DNA of 64,000 nucleotides from Steromphala cineraria. Its lineage: Eukaryota > Mollusca > Gastropoda > Trochida > Trochidae. The number at the start of each line of letters is the position of its first letter. Position 1 is the first letter of the stretch. Position numbers and translations under genes: made by a program. This document shows positions 50,301 through 59,930 of the stretch, piece by piece. Under the pieces are notes generated by a model. That model was not told where the DNA came from. It saw only the letters and a list, made by a program, of their open reading frames with translations, and did not search any database. The DNA is taken from contig OU744727.1 in assembly GCA_916613615.1 (NCBI GenBank), positions 22,534,777 through 22,598,776 on the forward strand. The letters run 5' to 3'.

Positions 50301-53300
50301 TTCAGTTTACTCGAATTATGCTCAACTGTGAATATAAAGTTGGTATTATTTAGTTTTTTGAAAAGAACAGTTTCCTTCATATCCTTGAAAAATTGTGTTA
50401 TTTTCTGCGACAAATATTTATTGGCACTATGATAAGGAAAACCTATACATATTGTGCAATTTGCGGGGGATATAGCTCGACCATGTTATCTGCTTGTTCC
50501 CTTTATACCTATCCGTTTGGGTTCCTTTTCACACACTCTTGGTACGTCTCCACATAACAACAGTCAAGGTCGTTTGAGACTTTTGTTCAACGAATAAGGA
50601 GCTTGGAGTACATGTTCGAAATGATAACTTTGTGTTCCTTTTTTATGCCCCCGCCATATATGGCAGGGGCATATTGGATTACCCTCGGTTGTCCGTACGT
50701 CCGTCCGTACGTATGTACGTAACCACTCTATACAGGGTATTGTTTATCCATTTCTCCTCAAAAACCATTCAACAGATTTAATTGAGATCGCACACATGGC
50801 TTTTATGCATCCTAAGGGTGTGCATCTTATATTTTGTTTTTCAATTTTTATTTTTTTTCAATTTCTAACATGTTGAACTTAGGTGAGTTTTGGGGCAAGT
50901 GAAAGCTCATGGTAGTGTGATAGGTGGTGTTGTTTATCCACTTCTCCTCAAAAACCATTCAATGGATTTAATTTAAATTGCACACATGGCTTTAAGGCAT
51001 CCTAAGGGAGTGCATCTCATATTTGATTTTCAATTTTTGATTTTTTCAAATTTCTGTCATGTTGAACTTAGGTGAATTTTGGGGCAAGTGAAAGCTTATA
51101 TTGGTATCATAAGGGATTTTGTGTATCCACTTCTCCTCAAAAAGTACTGGATAGACTGCGCTGATCTTTCAAACATGTTTTATAGGTATCCTAAAGGTGT
51201 GCATCGCATATTTTGTTTTGGTTTTTTTAATTTTCTACATTTTAATGGATGTTTGAACTTAAATAAAGGTAAAGATGTGCATCTCTTATTTTTTTTAAAG
51301 TTCTATGTTTGAAAACATTGAAGGTTTTTTATAAGCGGGGGCATCTATGTCCCATGGACACAAATTTTCTAGTTAACATTTGGAGACATGTTTTTTTCCA
51401 GGCCATCTCCATGTCTATAATTTTAGATTCAAGTCAGGATGCATTTGGAAAAGGGGAACCGAGCTAGTATGTGCGGCGTTGCAATCCAATATGGCGGCGA
51501 GGTGGTGACAATTGACATGTGCAGTAAGGTATACAACGTCAGCGCCCCCTATCTCACCTCTACAAACCCTGGCAGCAAAGCAATTGACGTCTTCGTGTGT
51601 GACTCGTCATACTACATGGTATAACACTAATTATATCATATTATATACCGTATTCGACCCATTAAGCGGCCTGGGCGGTTAAAAAATTGGAAAAAAGGGG
51701 CTCTCATTTTTTTTAAGTAATCATTTTTGTAAAAAGGATAATTTTTTAGCAGAAAATTACAAATCCAATAACCGTGAGTAAAGAGAAGGGCTGAAATCAA
51801 ATATCCAAACCATTTTTCTGTAATATGAGAGGGGACCCTTAATATTTTGTAAGGTGGCACTTATAGGGAAAAGGCGCTTATATACGTCGAACACGGTAAT
51901 ACAATTATAGACCTTGTGATAATGTCAATACCTATGTTTTATAGACCCGATGAAAACAATATTTACCGAGGAGAAAGTATAATATTTCATTTTCTAAGCG
52001 TAATTTCCCGGCAATCCGAGTGGTCGAGAACTGGTCACGTGATAGTCGACAGAAAGTGATATTGACCAATGACCCTGTGTCAGACCAAGAATGATATTGG
52101 TTTGAAATACTATACAATTATTGACTTCAGTTGAGGTGAATTCAATGGTTTATTGACCTCGGAAGAGTTATGTTTAGCGAGGCGACAGCCGAGGTGAACA
52201 TAAGTTACCGAGGTCAATAAACCATTGGATTCAATCATTCAACGATAACTGAAGTCAACAACTGTTTCATTATTTGATTTATTTAAGTATGAGTTACTTA
52301 CAAAACTTTTCAATTACTTAGCAACTCTTTACGGCGCTCCTGGTAATGGCGATCTATTTTTAGCTCAAGGTCATTGAATTGTTATGTTGACCTCGAGCTC
52401 GCGTGACGTTTCCCGCGGTCAACATAAGGTTTGATCATTGTCGATGACCATCTTCCTCGACCAATCAGAAAACAGATCACTCGTCCATCATATAATAATA
52501 TACAATAATATTATATACTGGTGATGAGGTCAATACCTGTTTTTATAGACCCGAGGAAAATAATATTGACCGAGACAAAATAAAAAAAGTACCTGTTTTA
52601 GCATATCGAAGAACTCTTTAACTAATACATTTTGTAATAATATTTGAATTGATATAAGAACGGACAGATTTCGGGATACGTTTTCAGATCTGTTTTCAAA
52701 GACTTGAATCCCCTTGTTAAATTTGTATTCGCGTACTCATAACAACATTGGACGGTGGTTAAATAATTTATATTTATCAAACTCGCATTTGGCACGTAAA
52801 ATACGTGTTTGAAATAATGTCAGTCTAAGTAAACCTAGCCTCTATATTACCTGTTTCACTCCGATATTGAGTCTAGAAAGGTCTAGTAGAGGGTCGCGTC
52901 AGCCGTCCTTTCTGCGATCTATGACCCTCCAAAGTTACATGTGCGAAGGTAGACTATTGTGACTTGGTAAGATGAGTTCTGATTGGTCAATTCGATACGT
53001 GGGCTGACGTGACCCTCTACTAGACCTTTCTTGACTCAATATCGGAGTGAAACGGGTAATATTGAGGCTAGGTTTACTTAGACTGGAAATAATGCATGGA
53101 CGTTTTAAGCATCCTTTATTTCTGCATTGTCTATTTAGGCATAAAACTCAGCAACTCTAACCTTTCGCTAAGTTATGGTATGAATGTAGTCTGACTTGTG
53201 TTATGCATTGGCATCCACATACTCTTCTCTTGATCTTATTTCTAGATTTACACAGCTGACGACGTCTCACTTGAGGTCCGAGTCCATGAGCAGAACCTTG

Positions 53301-56300
53301 AGGTGAACCTGCAGCTTCCCCCGAGCTACTCGCCTGAGGGTCTAGGGGTCTGCTCCTACTCAACCCACAGTGACGATCCCCTTAGATTGGTGGCATCCCG
53401 AGAAAAAGAAATCATGCAAGTTTATAATGATTTGACCTTTTAGTCCTTTAAAGGCACGCCGCGCGATGTCGAAGGCATTTATGATAACCTTTGTTTCATT
53501 TCATCAAGACGTACTAACTAAAATGTATCATATTCGAGCTATGTGATAATATGAAGGTTTAAAGTAAAAGTATAAAGGTAAAAAATCGGACAATGACATG
53601 TGTCATGTTTTGGAAACTTATATAAAGTGATAAGGAATTTTATTTGGAACATTGTACTATTGTACACCAGGATCGAAGTAAACTGTTGAAGTTTTTTATT
53701 TCGAATCATCATTGAATAAATATCCTTTATTTGCAACTTTCGAAATGATAATTGCTCATGCGATGTCGAATCGCTTTGGTTTATAGGCTACAGTTAATGA
53801 AATATCGACTTGTAGGCACACCCAATATAGTTTCCCGTCCTTTTGAATAGTTTTTCACTTTCACTTTAATAAGACGGTGTTTTAAATATCACACTACTAA
53901 GAAGAATTTCAAATTATTGAGTAGACAGTTTGTGAAAAGTGAATTGATAACATGGTTAATTCATTCACATCCTTTTCTAAGCAAGTAAGTCACCACTACA
54001 GTCACACCAATATATTTTGTTGAATTAAAAAGGTGATGTACCTTTTCTAATAACTTGTGCATATTATTGCCAATACTTTGCCTTTATACTTTGGCTTTAA
54101 ACCAACAACGCATACATTCCTCATTGTCATCAAGTGAAAAAACGGCACAATTTATATAGTTTCAGACAGCTATTGACAACCTGCTTGACCTACTCTGAGC
54201 GTGCTTGCTCTTGTTAAAGGTCTATAGATAACTTTAACTAATTTTAGAAGCAGACTTTCGATTTTATGTTTCTTTGACAGGTTGACTGACTTTATTTAAT
54301 GAACCGGAAATCAGTTAGAGGGCACTTTACACTTTAAAAACTTCAACATCATGCGCTTCTGCCATTGCTTAAAATAAACAATCTCAAACAACGTTCATAT
54401 AGTTTTCTCCATAGATATGATAATAATATTTCACATTAATGATTCAGTCGGATATAATGAGTTATATGGTTACTTTTTAGTGTTATGTATTTCATCACTG
54501 AACGCTGATTAAATTTGAACAGGTGACCAGGGTATATTTTACAACTGCTAGTTTATATTTTACTATATAAAGAACTGAATAAAACTGTCCATTCACGGGA
54601 CATATTTACCTTTTTTGGCATTTTAGGATAAAATTCAAACAGAAAAGGTATAAAGTATAATCATATGTGCTAGTCCATTGTTGCATTAATTATTAAGGCG
54701 TGGATAATAACATATCTCTATGTCACCTTGAAGACATGTCTTCATACATATTATCATATTCTAATTATTCTTAAAGAGTTCTTTGGAACATGTTTTGAGT
54801 CCAACACTTTCTCTAGTCTTTCAGCATCAGAGAGTTATTTCGCAGACGGGAAAGACAACTTAAAGACCCTTTCACACACCAAGCCCACATTGTACTGCAG
54901 ATGTGAGGAGAAACTGTGTTCGACCCGCAGACGGATAACTGATTACATCGTTTACCAGGTAAGTTATTGCCCAAGTCGAACATCAGTATCCAAAGGTAAA
55001 TCCCCCATTTTTTTATGAGTTTTAAGCTATATTTGCAACCTTTTTGGATTTTCTGGATTTTATCCTCTCCAAAAAAACTGTTTTTATGCCAGATATGTTT
55101 TTTCTTCCGAGGATCAAGCAACTACTTGGCCTGATTAGCCAACAGGAACCCGATATCGGTAGGTGAAACGTTTAACCTTCACTTTATAACCCGATATCGG
55201 TAGGTATAACGTTTAACCTTCACTTTATAACCCGATATCGGTAGGTGAAACGTTTAACCTTCACTTTATTTACGATATCGGTAGGTGAAACGTTTAACCT
55301 TCACTTTATTTACGATATCGGTAGGTGAAACGTTTAACCTTCACTTTATTTACGATATCGGTAGGTATAACGTTTAACCTTCACTTTATAACCCGATATC
55401 GGTAGGTGAAACGTTTAACCTTCACTTTATTTACGATATCGGTAGGTGAAACGTTTAACCTTCACTTTATTTACGATATCGGTAGGTGAAACGTTTAACC
55501 TTCACTTTATTTACGATATCGGTAGGTATAACGTTTAACCTTCACTTTATAACCCGATATCGGTAGGTGAAACGTTTAACCTTCACTTTATAACCCGATA
55601 TCGGTAGGTGAAACGTTTAACCTTCACTTTATTTACGATATCGGTAGGTGAAACGTTTAACCTTCACTTTATAACCCGATATCGGTAGGTGAAACGTTTA
55701 ACCTTCACTTTATTTACGATATCGGTAGGTGAAACGTTTAACCTTCACTTTATATACGATATCGGTAGGTGAAACGTTTAACCTTCACTTTATAACCCGA
55801 TATCGGTAGGTGAAACGTTTAACCTTCACTTTATTTACGATATCGGTAGGTGAAACGTTTAACCTTCACTTTATTTACGATATCGGTAGGTGAAACGTTT
55901 AACCTTCACTTTATTTACGATATCGGGTTCCTGTGGATTAGCCTTAGCCTGGAGGAAATTGTAAATTACCAAACGAAACCTGCTGACTACCATTTTTGTG
56001 TTCACATTTGATACAGGGAAATTTATTAGCTTAACTAACTAAACATGTTTACGATATCCCCAAGGATTATGTCAAAGCATATAACGGTCATTAGGACATC
56101 AATTCGACGTGTTCCGACGTCCTCTCAATAATTTGTTGCACTTGCGGACACATGCAATGTGACCAACGACTACATCGTACTACAGGTGTTCATATACCAT
56201 CTGAACATAAACCCAACTTATTCTCACATATTCTTCGACCATATTGTAATGCGGATTTGAGTATGACATGACAATATGTATAACTACGACATCTGATCAG

Positions 56301-59300
56301 CACCAGAAATAACTCCTTAGAAAGCAAGGTTTCAAAATATCGTTTACTCATGTTTTATATTTTCCAAAAGCTTTTTAATAGTAAAGTACGGTTTTTTAGC
56401 AGTAGAGCTTCAAGATTTGATCCATGTTTAATTCGATTGCAGGAATTCATTTCGTGTATAGGTCTGTCAAGGACTAGCTTGTATCAAATTATATATGCAA
56501 ACACTTCAATCACATACTTCCATCACTTGCCCGTCCCGCCATTCACATACATGCACCCATGTTTCACATAACATTCACATACATGCACCCATGTTTCACA
56601 TAACATTCACATATACATGTATGCACCAATGCTTCACATGGCATTATCATATATGCACCCATGTTTCACATAACATTCACATATATGCACCCACGTTTAA
56701 CATACATGTACATATATATGCACCCATATTTCTCATACACATTTGCACCCATGTTTCATATAACATTATCATATATGCACCCATGTTCATATAACATTAT
56801 CATATATGCACCCATGTTTCAAATAACATTCACATTTATACAACCATGTTTCATATAACATTCACATATATATATGCACCAATGTTTCACATAACATGAA
56901 CGAGAACCGATAGGGAATCATTTGACTGGATTGCTATGCATTTATTTCAGAGAGATCAGTGTAAAGCTGTACTTCCTAAACCAGACCGACTGTACCATGA
57001 TTGGGACAAGAATTTTGACCATGAAGGTAATTTGTATTTGCTGGCTTAGATGTAGTTACTTAGAAGGAAAAATTCAAGTACGAAATACCCCTCATTGAAA
57101 AATTTCTGAACGAAATAAGTTATGAGATCCGAAAAAAGCGAGGCCTTTCAGCGAACCATTTTACTATAAAGAAAATTTCTATTTGTTGTATTGTTGAATT
57201 GTTGTCTGTATTTTTGACAACCCATTCTCCCTATTAATGGAGTCCATTAATTCCCATTAATGGAAGATAAGAAGCAGGTAAGTTTATTTTTCCTTTGGCG
57301 CATTGGTCACTCATTCAGTGGAATAAACAGGTGGTTGGGTCTTTTATCTGTTGTTTCTGAACCCTTGTCCTCCCAATGAGATACTCTGTTTGGCCACTTT
57401 AGTTTTCATGGCATCCTTGGCACATAAATAAATCACATTTAGGGCACAACAGTTTTTGTTATAATTTAATTCAGCATGAATAACAGAAGAAAACTGAATT
57501 CTCAACATGTTTTACCATATATACATTTCTATAAATATCTCTATATAAATTGGACAAACAAAGTTAAGGATCACCTTTGCAGACATGTATTATTCATTAA
57601 GACAAATCCAGATCTTTTATTCATGTCATTTATGAAGCCTTAAACAACACTATAAACAGAAAATTGATGAGATAATGTCTTCAGATACTGATAACGGATG
57701 CCAATGGCACGGAAAACTGGTCATCCCCAACACATTGAGGAAATTGGTATTTCAGGCACCTCGGAACCATGTCACATCACAAATCATCGTGACTATTGTG
57801 TATGACCTGACCTCTGTGTGCATTCAAAACAGCCTGACATCGACGGTGCATGCCATTATTCAATTATTTGTTTTGAGGAATATTCCTTTCACATTTTCAA
57901 GTTCATTGAAAATCTGTGGGGGGTCTTTGAAGGTAGGATATGCCAAAATTGAGTTGGTCCCAGACGTGTTAAATTGGATAAAGGTCCAGGGAAACTGCTT
58001 GCTGCGGTATCCTTGCGATTATTTCTTGTTGCAGATACCCATTGACGATACGAGCACGGTGGGAACGGGCATTGTTGTCCATCAGAACAAGATTAAGACC
58101 CATGGCACCCGCGCGGCCCTAACAATTGAATGGAAGATAGTGTCCCTGAGAACCATTAAGTCTGTGCGACTACCATTGAAAAAGTCAACCCATACCATCA
58201 AGGAGCCTCTTACCAATCTGTCATGTTCCATTACGGTACAAATGCCGCCGACCCTTCTCTGAGAGTTTCCCTCTTTCCCACTGTGCGATTCGAGTGCATG
58301 GTTAAATTTGAGACATATTGGTTGTTTCCAAGAGTTAACAATCCGACCTGTGCTGGTTAAATGTTAACACAATGCTTTCTGGACAATGAGTCGCACTTCA
58401 TCAAAGGGCAGTTTCAATGAAGAATCATACCTCATGCTGCTTTCGAAACATCACATGCATGACATGCAATCTGATGACATGAAAATGTTCGGTGGTTCCA
58501 TTTATTTGTATTTTCTTTTGACAAGTTTATGATCAGTTAACCTTGTGATCCCTTGCTATTTTGTCCAGTATATATACAGTTGTGTCATATACTTGCTTAT
58601 AAATACAGATATTTTGAATGTACGATACACCGTCAAGCACCCTGTATCAGCCCACAGGGCAGATAACCTGTATCAGCCCGTCGTCAAGGGACTTAAACCG
58701 GGAACCCTAGGCAAAGATCGCAAAAATAGATCGAAGTCGCATGGTATTTAGGGTTGTCTCCCTTTCTACAGATGACGTTTGAACGTGGTCGTCATTGCAA
58801 AGAAAACGCTATTGTGTTAGTTTAATACAATCAAACTTTCAAGTTTGGTAATTAAGCCAGGGAGAAAATGAACTAATGATTAACGGGTAAAATCAGCCAC
58901 ATGTTAATGTTATGAATTAAAGTTTAAGAAATTTACAATTATTTTTGTTGTAAAATAAGGTCACAGTCGTGTAGGTTTAATTCGCCTGGGGTCACAGCGT
59001 TTTCAACGTCAGTAAAGAATTAATCCACATTTGTAGTAACACAAATAAAGACACATATTCAAACTAAAAGTTTGTTAAAAGTATTAAGTAAAAGCAATAT
59101 TTTGCGACCAACCATGAGAAGATCGGACCAAAATTCACGAAAAAGGAGTACCATAATGATCGTAATATAAGCCCCGGCATGTCGACATGAAGGCGAATCA
59201 AGTATATCCATCTCACAATTTCCGGTTCCTGAATATACGCTTGAAAGTTGTCCTTGTCTCGCAAAATTAGATTTTCTTTTCTTTTTCTCCGCATCAGTTA

Positions 59301-59846
59301 CTCGTTGCCGCTCAAGTTTATACCTTGCGGACGCAATTGCAGTAACTGAGACGCGGTGTAAATCCTACACACATAATGGTTATGTCCCAGAAAGATTTTT
59401 CCACTGAGTGATGTATTTCTTTTCTCAAAGGCTAAATTTCTTCGCCAACCGCATGCAAGTATGACAATGGGGCTTTAGAACTCTGCCACTTCACGTCAAG
59501 ATCGGGCCTGTAATTATAACTTATCCCACCAAACGACCTAGCAATCAGTCCATTTTCCGTTTAAATGTAAAATCTATGATACTTGTTATCACAATATTCA
59601 TTGATAATTTTCGAAATTGTTCTACTGGTGCTTTTCAATGCTGGTTAGTTAATAGTGAAACTTGTTTTGTCATATAATCGGCCAGCCAAACCATATACGC
59701 CCTCACCTGATCGACTGTATACATTGAGCGAGGGATACGCGAGATGTCAGAAGTTGATCGAACAACGTTTACCATTCATGTGTCTGCATGGAACGACAGC
59801 ACACTTTACGACCAAGTTCAGGCAGGCATGTTTCGAAGATTCATTG
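38294..59846 (+). CDS. Secreted D8C + VWD-domain glycoprotein (VWDE/uromodulin-like)
   Basis: Thirteen exons: 38294-38324, 39315-39713, 40888-41111, 41960-42052, 43399-43546, 47498-47691, 48346-48425, 48930-49011, 51427-51618, 53246-53419, 54833-54958, 56951-57026, 59656-59846 (2010 nt, 670 codons, 3' end not found). The phases agree at every junction; the exon 10/11 boundary is the least certain. The order is: signal peptide; D8C domain with many Cys (exon 2); a region of alternating Cys modules (exons 3-6); a VWD domain (exons 7-10, CTVFGDGNIDGF, SGDYIMYKADVG, IQVRMHLEKGNRASMCGVAI, VVTIDMC, GLGVC); then a Cys-containing helical tail (exons 11-13). This matches the 'von Willebrand factor D and EGF domain-containing' class that is widely expanded in molluscs. 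The expected role is secreted or matrix adhesion/recognition, by family inference only. No C-terminal EGF repeats were seen in the window. Confidence 0.75.
39315..39713 (+). CDS. D8C/VWD gene exon 2 (D8C domain)
   Basis: The acceptor is gctcaacag. The sequence holds the D8C hallmarks: LDDPC, GYLCDD, DGWYRFED, TSCVD, HCSKTPVWMND, FCVNT, DCCGS, KNCGLFRVYNL and CPMAYC. D8C domains are found in uromodulin, GP2 and OIT3. The exon must end in phase 1 to join exon 3; the site there is acag/gcaagt, a strong non-canonical GC donor at 39714. The last 30 bases are also the first unit of the 46-bp intronic array. Confidence 0.85.
39685..40385. repeat. 46-bp tandem array overlapping exon 2 donor
   Basis: About a dozen units of tttctcttgttatgttcaat + gtccaatgagttactataca + ccagtg. 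The first unit begins inside exon 2 (ccaatggcttactgtacag) and includes the splice donor, so the array arose by amplification of an exon/intron edge. Several units keep a gcaagtg or degraded form of it. Confidence 0.9.
40888..41111 (+). CDS. D8C/VWD gene exon 3
   Basis: The acceptor is tattttcag and the donor gtatgg at 41112. With the spare G from exon 2 it reads DTYPRFSSPTLIGP, then SFTFSCDFSH, FDVIWKFDNQ and DISWIGHLGQE. It is a beta-rich Ig-like linker typical of the region between D8C and VWD in VWDE-like proteins. It ends in phase 0. Confidence 0.75.
41112..41959. other. D8C/VWD gene intron 3
   Basis: AT-rich; no repeat or coding feature recognised. Confidence 0.5.
41960..42052 (+). CDS. 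D8C/VWD gene exon 4
   Basis: The acceptor is ttttaaccag; 93 nt, phase 0/0. It encodes LSCSVRSYF, RVYSPV and SSFYGGIR. The donor gtaggt at 42053 was chosen over gttcct at 42057 because only it keeps the frame with exon 5. Confidence 0.7.
42345..42760. repeat. 21-bp tandem array in intron 4
   Basis: About 19 degenerate units of ctgaatccctctgtatcctgg. The Leu-Cys-Ile-Leu-Ala-Glu-Ser open frame at 42347-42610 follows from the 21-bp period and is not considered coding. Confidence 0.9.
43030..43112 (-). repeat. tRNA-like (SINE-type) module, minus strand
   Basis: On the minus strand tagctcaatagtcagagc (A box) is followed about 40 bases later by gggttcgagacgg (B box), the layout of a tRNA-derived pol III promoter. 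A complete, well-paired tRNA was not obtained, so a SINE head or tRNA pseudogene is preferred. Confidence 0.5.
43399..43546 (+). CDS. D8C/VWD gene exon 5
   Basis: The acceptor is ttctgccag and the donor gtataa at 43547; 148 nt leaving one spare G. It encodes VNPSPEITLMEGREKQLTL, SLPILCGSSSSNCSLSL and VLINNETLP, the conserved PxxC...C module upstream of VWD. Confidence 0.75.
43615..46915. repeat. 73-bp tandem satellite, about 45 monomers
   Basis: The unit is gtgaccatagtcataccact + gggtgtcgatcaccttagtc + tcatgtagttctgtccaagt + ggccaagaccacg (73 bp). Variant markers recur about 1094 bp apart (cccatgtag at 44391 and 45485; agtctcacact at about 44580 and 45674), so roughly 15 monomers were duplicated as a block. 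It starts only 70 bp after the exon 5 donor and fills most of intron 5. Confidence 0.97.
46916..47497. other. Rest of D8C/VWD gene intron 5
   Basis: Unique AT-rich sequence with a short acat microsatellite (47155-47172). Nothing else recognised. Confidence 0.5.
47498..47691 (+). CDS. D8C/VWD gene exon 6
   Basis: The acceptor is tatataacag and the donor gtaagt at 47692. With the spare G it reads GTDLLFDSCGVITLDSS, then GRAAVKVSMPM and GSNSLWTGHIGQDIV. It repeats the WxGHxGQ ending of exon 3 (ISWIGHLGQE), indicating an internal domain duplication. It ends in phase 0. Confidence 0.8.
48346..48425 (+). CDS. D8C/VWD gene exon 7 (VWD start)
   Basis: The acceptor is ttatatttcag and the donor gtaatg at 48426. 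It encodes ITTNDVGHNQCTVFGDGNID, where Cys-x-x-x-Gly-Asp is the entry motif of VWD domains; the usual Pro-His after GD is Gly-Asn here. It leaves two spare bases. Confidence 0.8.
48748..48860. repeat. (ctgt)n / (ct)n microsatellite
   Basis: Tetranucleotide ctgt repeats grade into ctct repeats 70 bp before exon 8; pyrimidine-rich on the coding strand. Confidence 0.95.
48930..49011 (+). CDS. D8C/VWD gene exon 8 (VWD)
   Basis: The acceptor is attctttacag and the donor gtaact at 49012. The spare CG plus G gives Arg, then TTNVARQFDSGDYIMYKADV. The GDYxxYK segment corresponds to the TGDFVLYK motif of VWD. It ends in phase 0. Confidence 0.8.
49135..49200 (+). repeat. 3' tail of a non-LTR retrotransposon
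   Basis: ggccttataagtaccaaaat + aaagattgattgattgac ends in a short gatt repeat, typical of CR1/L2/RTE-type 3' ends. Only the extreme tail is recognisable. Confidence 0.4.
49526..50030. mobile_element. Inverted-repeat element in intron 8
   Basis: cactgggtggtaacccctga + aattgctgaccac at the left is mirrored by gtggtcagcaatttccgggg + tacgttaccacccagtg at the right, about 33-bp arms around 430 bp. Target duplication not certain. No coding content. Confidence 0.65.
50645..51372 (+). repeat. Dispersed repeat with 'gccatata' hairpin end, copy B
   Basis: It begins tatgcccccgccatatatgg with a hairpin (ccgccatatatggcagg), then gtccgtacgtccgtccgtac. It contains three tandem units of about 185 bp that each include atccacttctcctcaaaaa, tgcatct...atattttg and gttgaactta. 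It is related in reverse to 1385-2250. The right end is ggggcatctatgtcccatgg. It lies only 50 bp before the exon 9 acceptor. Confidence 0.75.
51427..51618 (+). CDS. D8C/VWD gene exon 9 (VWD)
   Basis: The acceptor is taattttag ending at 51426. A stronger-looking tttttttccag 25 bases upstream is rejected because it breaks the frame. The frame gives IQVRMHLEKGNRASMCGVAI, GGEVVTIDMCS, NVSAPYL and AIDVFVCD; VxVR...ASCxCGVA...DMC is the core of VWD. 192 nt, phase 0/0; donor gtataa at 51619. Confidence 0.8.
51648..51896. mobile_element. MITE with TA target, 'ccgtattcgac' ends
   Basis: ccgtattcgac at the left and gtcgaacacgg at the right form inverted termini bounded by TA. The interior holds aagcggcc...ggcgcttata. 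It resembles Tc1/mariner-type MITEs; it starts 30 bp after the exon 9 donor. Confidence 0.6.
51900..52575. repeat. Nested repeat with internal palindrome
   Basis: Direct repeats of about 70 bp (gtcaatacctatgttttatagacccga at 51924 and gtcaatacctgtttttatagacccgag at 52528) bound the block. Inside, 52121-52258 is a hairpin: ttgacttcagtt...caatggtttattgacctcgg and ccgaggtcaataaaccattg...aactgaagtcaa. No coding content. Confidence 0.65.
52820..53085. mobile_element. MITE with 9-bp target duplication, copy B
   Basis: A 266-bp near-palindrome: tcagtctaagtaaacctagc at the left and gctaggtttacttagactg at the right, with inner arms cactccgatattgagtctag and gactcaatatcggagtg. The target duplication gaaataatg is at 52811-52819 and 53086-53094. 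As in copy A, the left end carries an additional T before cag. Arms extend over about 80 bp each, so the RNA or single strand could form a long hairpin in intron 9. Confidence 0.9.
53246..53419 (+). CDS. D8C/VWD gene exon 10 (end of VWD)
   Basis: The acceptor is cttatttctag, phase 0. It encodes IYTADDVSLEVRVHEQNLEV, NLQLPPSYSPEGLGVCSYST and VASREKEI; GLGVCS corresponds to the GLCG exit motif of VWD domains, with the two Gly/Cys positions altered. The donor gtttat at 53420 (phase 0) is weak; reading on reaches TAG at 53441-53443. An alternative reading is that this is a terminal exon. Confidence 0.65.
53420..54832. other. D8C/VWD gene intron 10
   Basis: 1.4 kb of AT-rich sequence with no recognised repeat or exon. 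Confidence 0.4.
54833..54958 (+). CDS. D8C/VWD gene exon 11
   Basis: It encodes SYFADGKDNLKTLSH, TLYCRCEEKLCSTRRRI and VYQ, then a perfect donor gtaagt at 54959. The frame is sure; the start is not. The best acceptor, ctttcag ending at 54824, would need phase 1, while the phase-0 end of exon 10 fits an acceptor at 54832 (catcagag). Confidence 0.6.
55141..55935. mobile_element. hAT-like MITE whose core is a 40-bp satellite
   Basis: An 8-bp target duplication gattagcc lies at 55133-55140 and 55936-55943, and the termini aacaggaacccgatatcg / cgatatcgggttcctgtg are inverted. Between them are about 19 copies of gatatcggtaggtgaaacgt + ttaaccttcactttatttac (40 bp) alternating with a 41-bp form ending ctttataaccc. 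The palindrome ccgatatcgg is both the inner part of the terminus and the start of each repeat unit. It lies in intron 11. Confidence 0.9.
56530..56900. repeat. 32-36-bp tandem array in intron 11
   Basis: About ten degenerate units of atgcacccatgtttcacata + acattcacatat. Open frames rich in Met-His-Pro are artefacts. Confidence 0.9.
56951..57026 (+). CDS. D8C/VWD gene exon 12
   Basis: The acceptor is gcatttatttcag and the donor gtaatt at 57027; 76 nt, phase 0 to 1. It encodes RDQCKAVLPKPDRLYHDWDK followed by NFDHE. Confidence 0.65.
57027..57600. other. D8C/VWD gene intron 12, first part
   Basis: No feature recognised other than a short inverted duplication attaatggagtccattaat at 57234-57252. 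Confidence 0.4.
57600..58330 (-). mobile_element. Tc1-like transposase fossil, minus strand
   Basis: Reading the minus strand from about 58320 down to 57680 gives broken pieces of a Tc1-like transposase: RGSLMVW, RTDLMVLRDTI, LVLMDNNARSHRARIVNGYL (the central catalytic D and its surroundings), VSLDLYPI.HVWDQL, FNELENV, and RRCQAVLNAHRGQV. Several frameshifts and stops separate these. It belongs to a different Tc1-like lineage from the elements at 9 and 19.7 kb. The 195-codon + frame at 57675-58262 is antisense to this fossil and is not a gene. Element ends were not found. Confidence 0.8.
58331..59655. other. D8C/VWD gene intron 12, second part
   Basis: No exon or repeat recognised. A small + frame at 58545-58751 and a minus frame at 59064-59294 have no known motif. 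Confidence 0.35.
59656..59846 (+). CDS. D8C/VWD gene exon 13 (tentative)
   Basis: Acceptor ggttagttaatag (phase 1, matches exon 12) and donor gtaagt at 59847. It reads NRPAKPYTPSPDRLYTLSEG, YARCQKLIEQR, and RQACFEDSL, resembling the helical Pro-Ser...Cys...Cys segment that follows VWD in VWDE-like proteins (TPS...A...C...C...CV-D). Length 191 nt, leaving phase 0. No following exon was found; the acceptor-like site at 59947 lies in a MITE terminus. Confidence 0.5.
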
Positions 59847-59930
59847 GTAAGTGCAATCTTTACCATCTCTTAAAACAAAGTTGCGTGAACATTAGTTCTA
59901 TTGTGTCATGTTATGTTTTTATCCTTGTCT

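Noticed and set aside
51402..51618. Frameshift in VWD exon 9
   Set aside because: The apparent shift disappears when the acceptor at 51426 is used instead of 51401; the exon then joins exon 8 in phase 0.
55141..55935. CRISPR array (regular 40-bp repeats)
   Set aside because: Units are head-to-tail with no unique spacers, in a eukaryotic intron, bounded by transposon termini.
57675..58262. 195-codon + strand ORF without repeats, apparently the best single-exon gene in the window
   Set aside because: The minus strand of the same interval carries clear Tc1-like transposase pieces, so the + frame is antisense to a transposon fossil.
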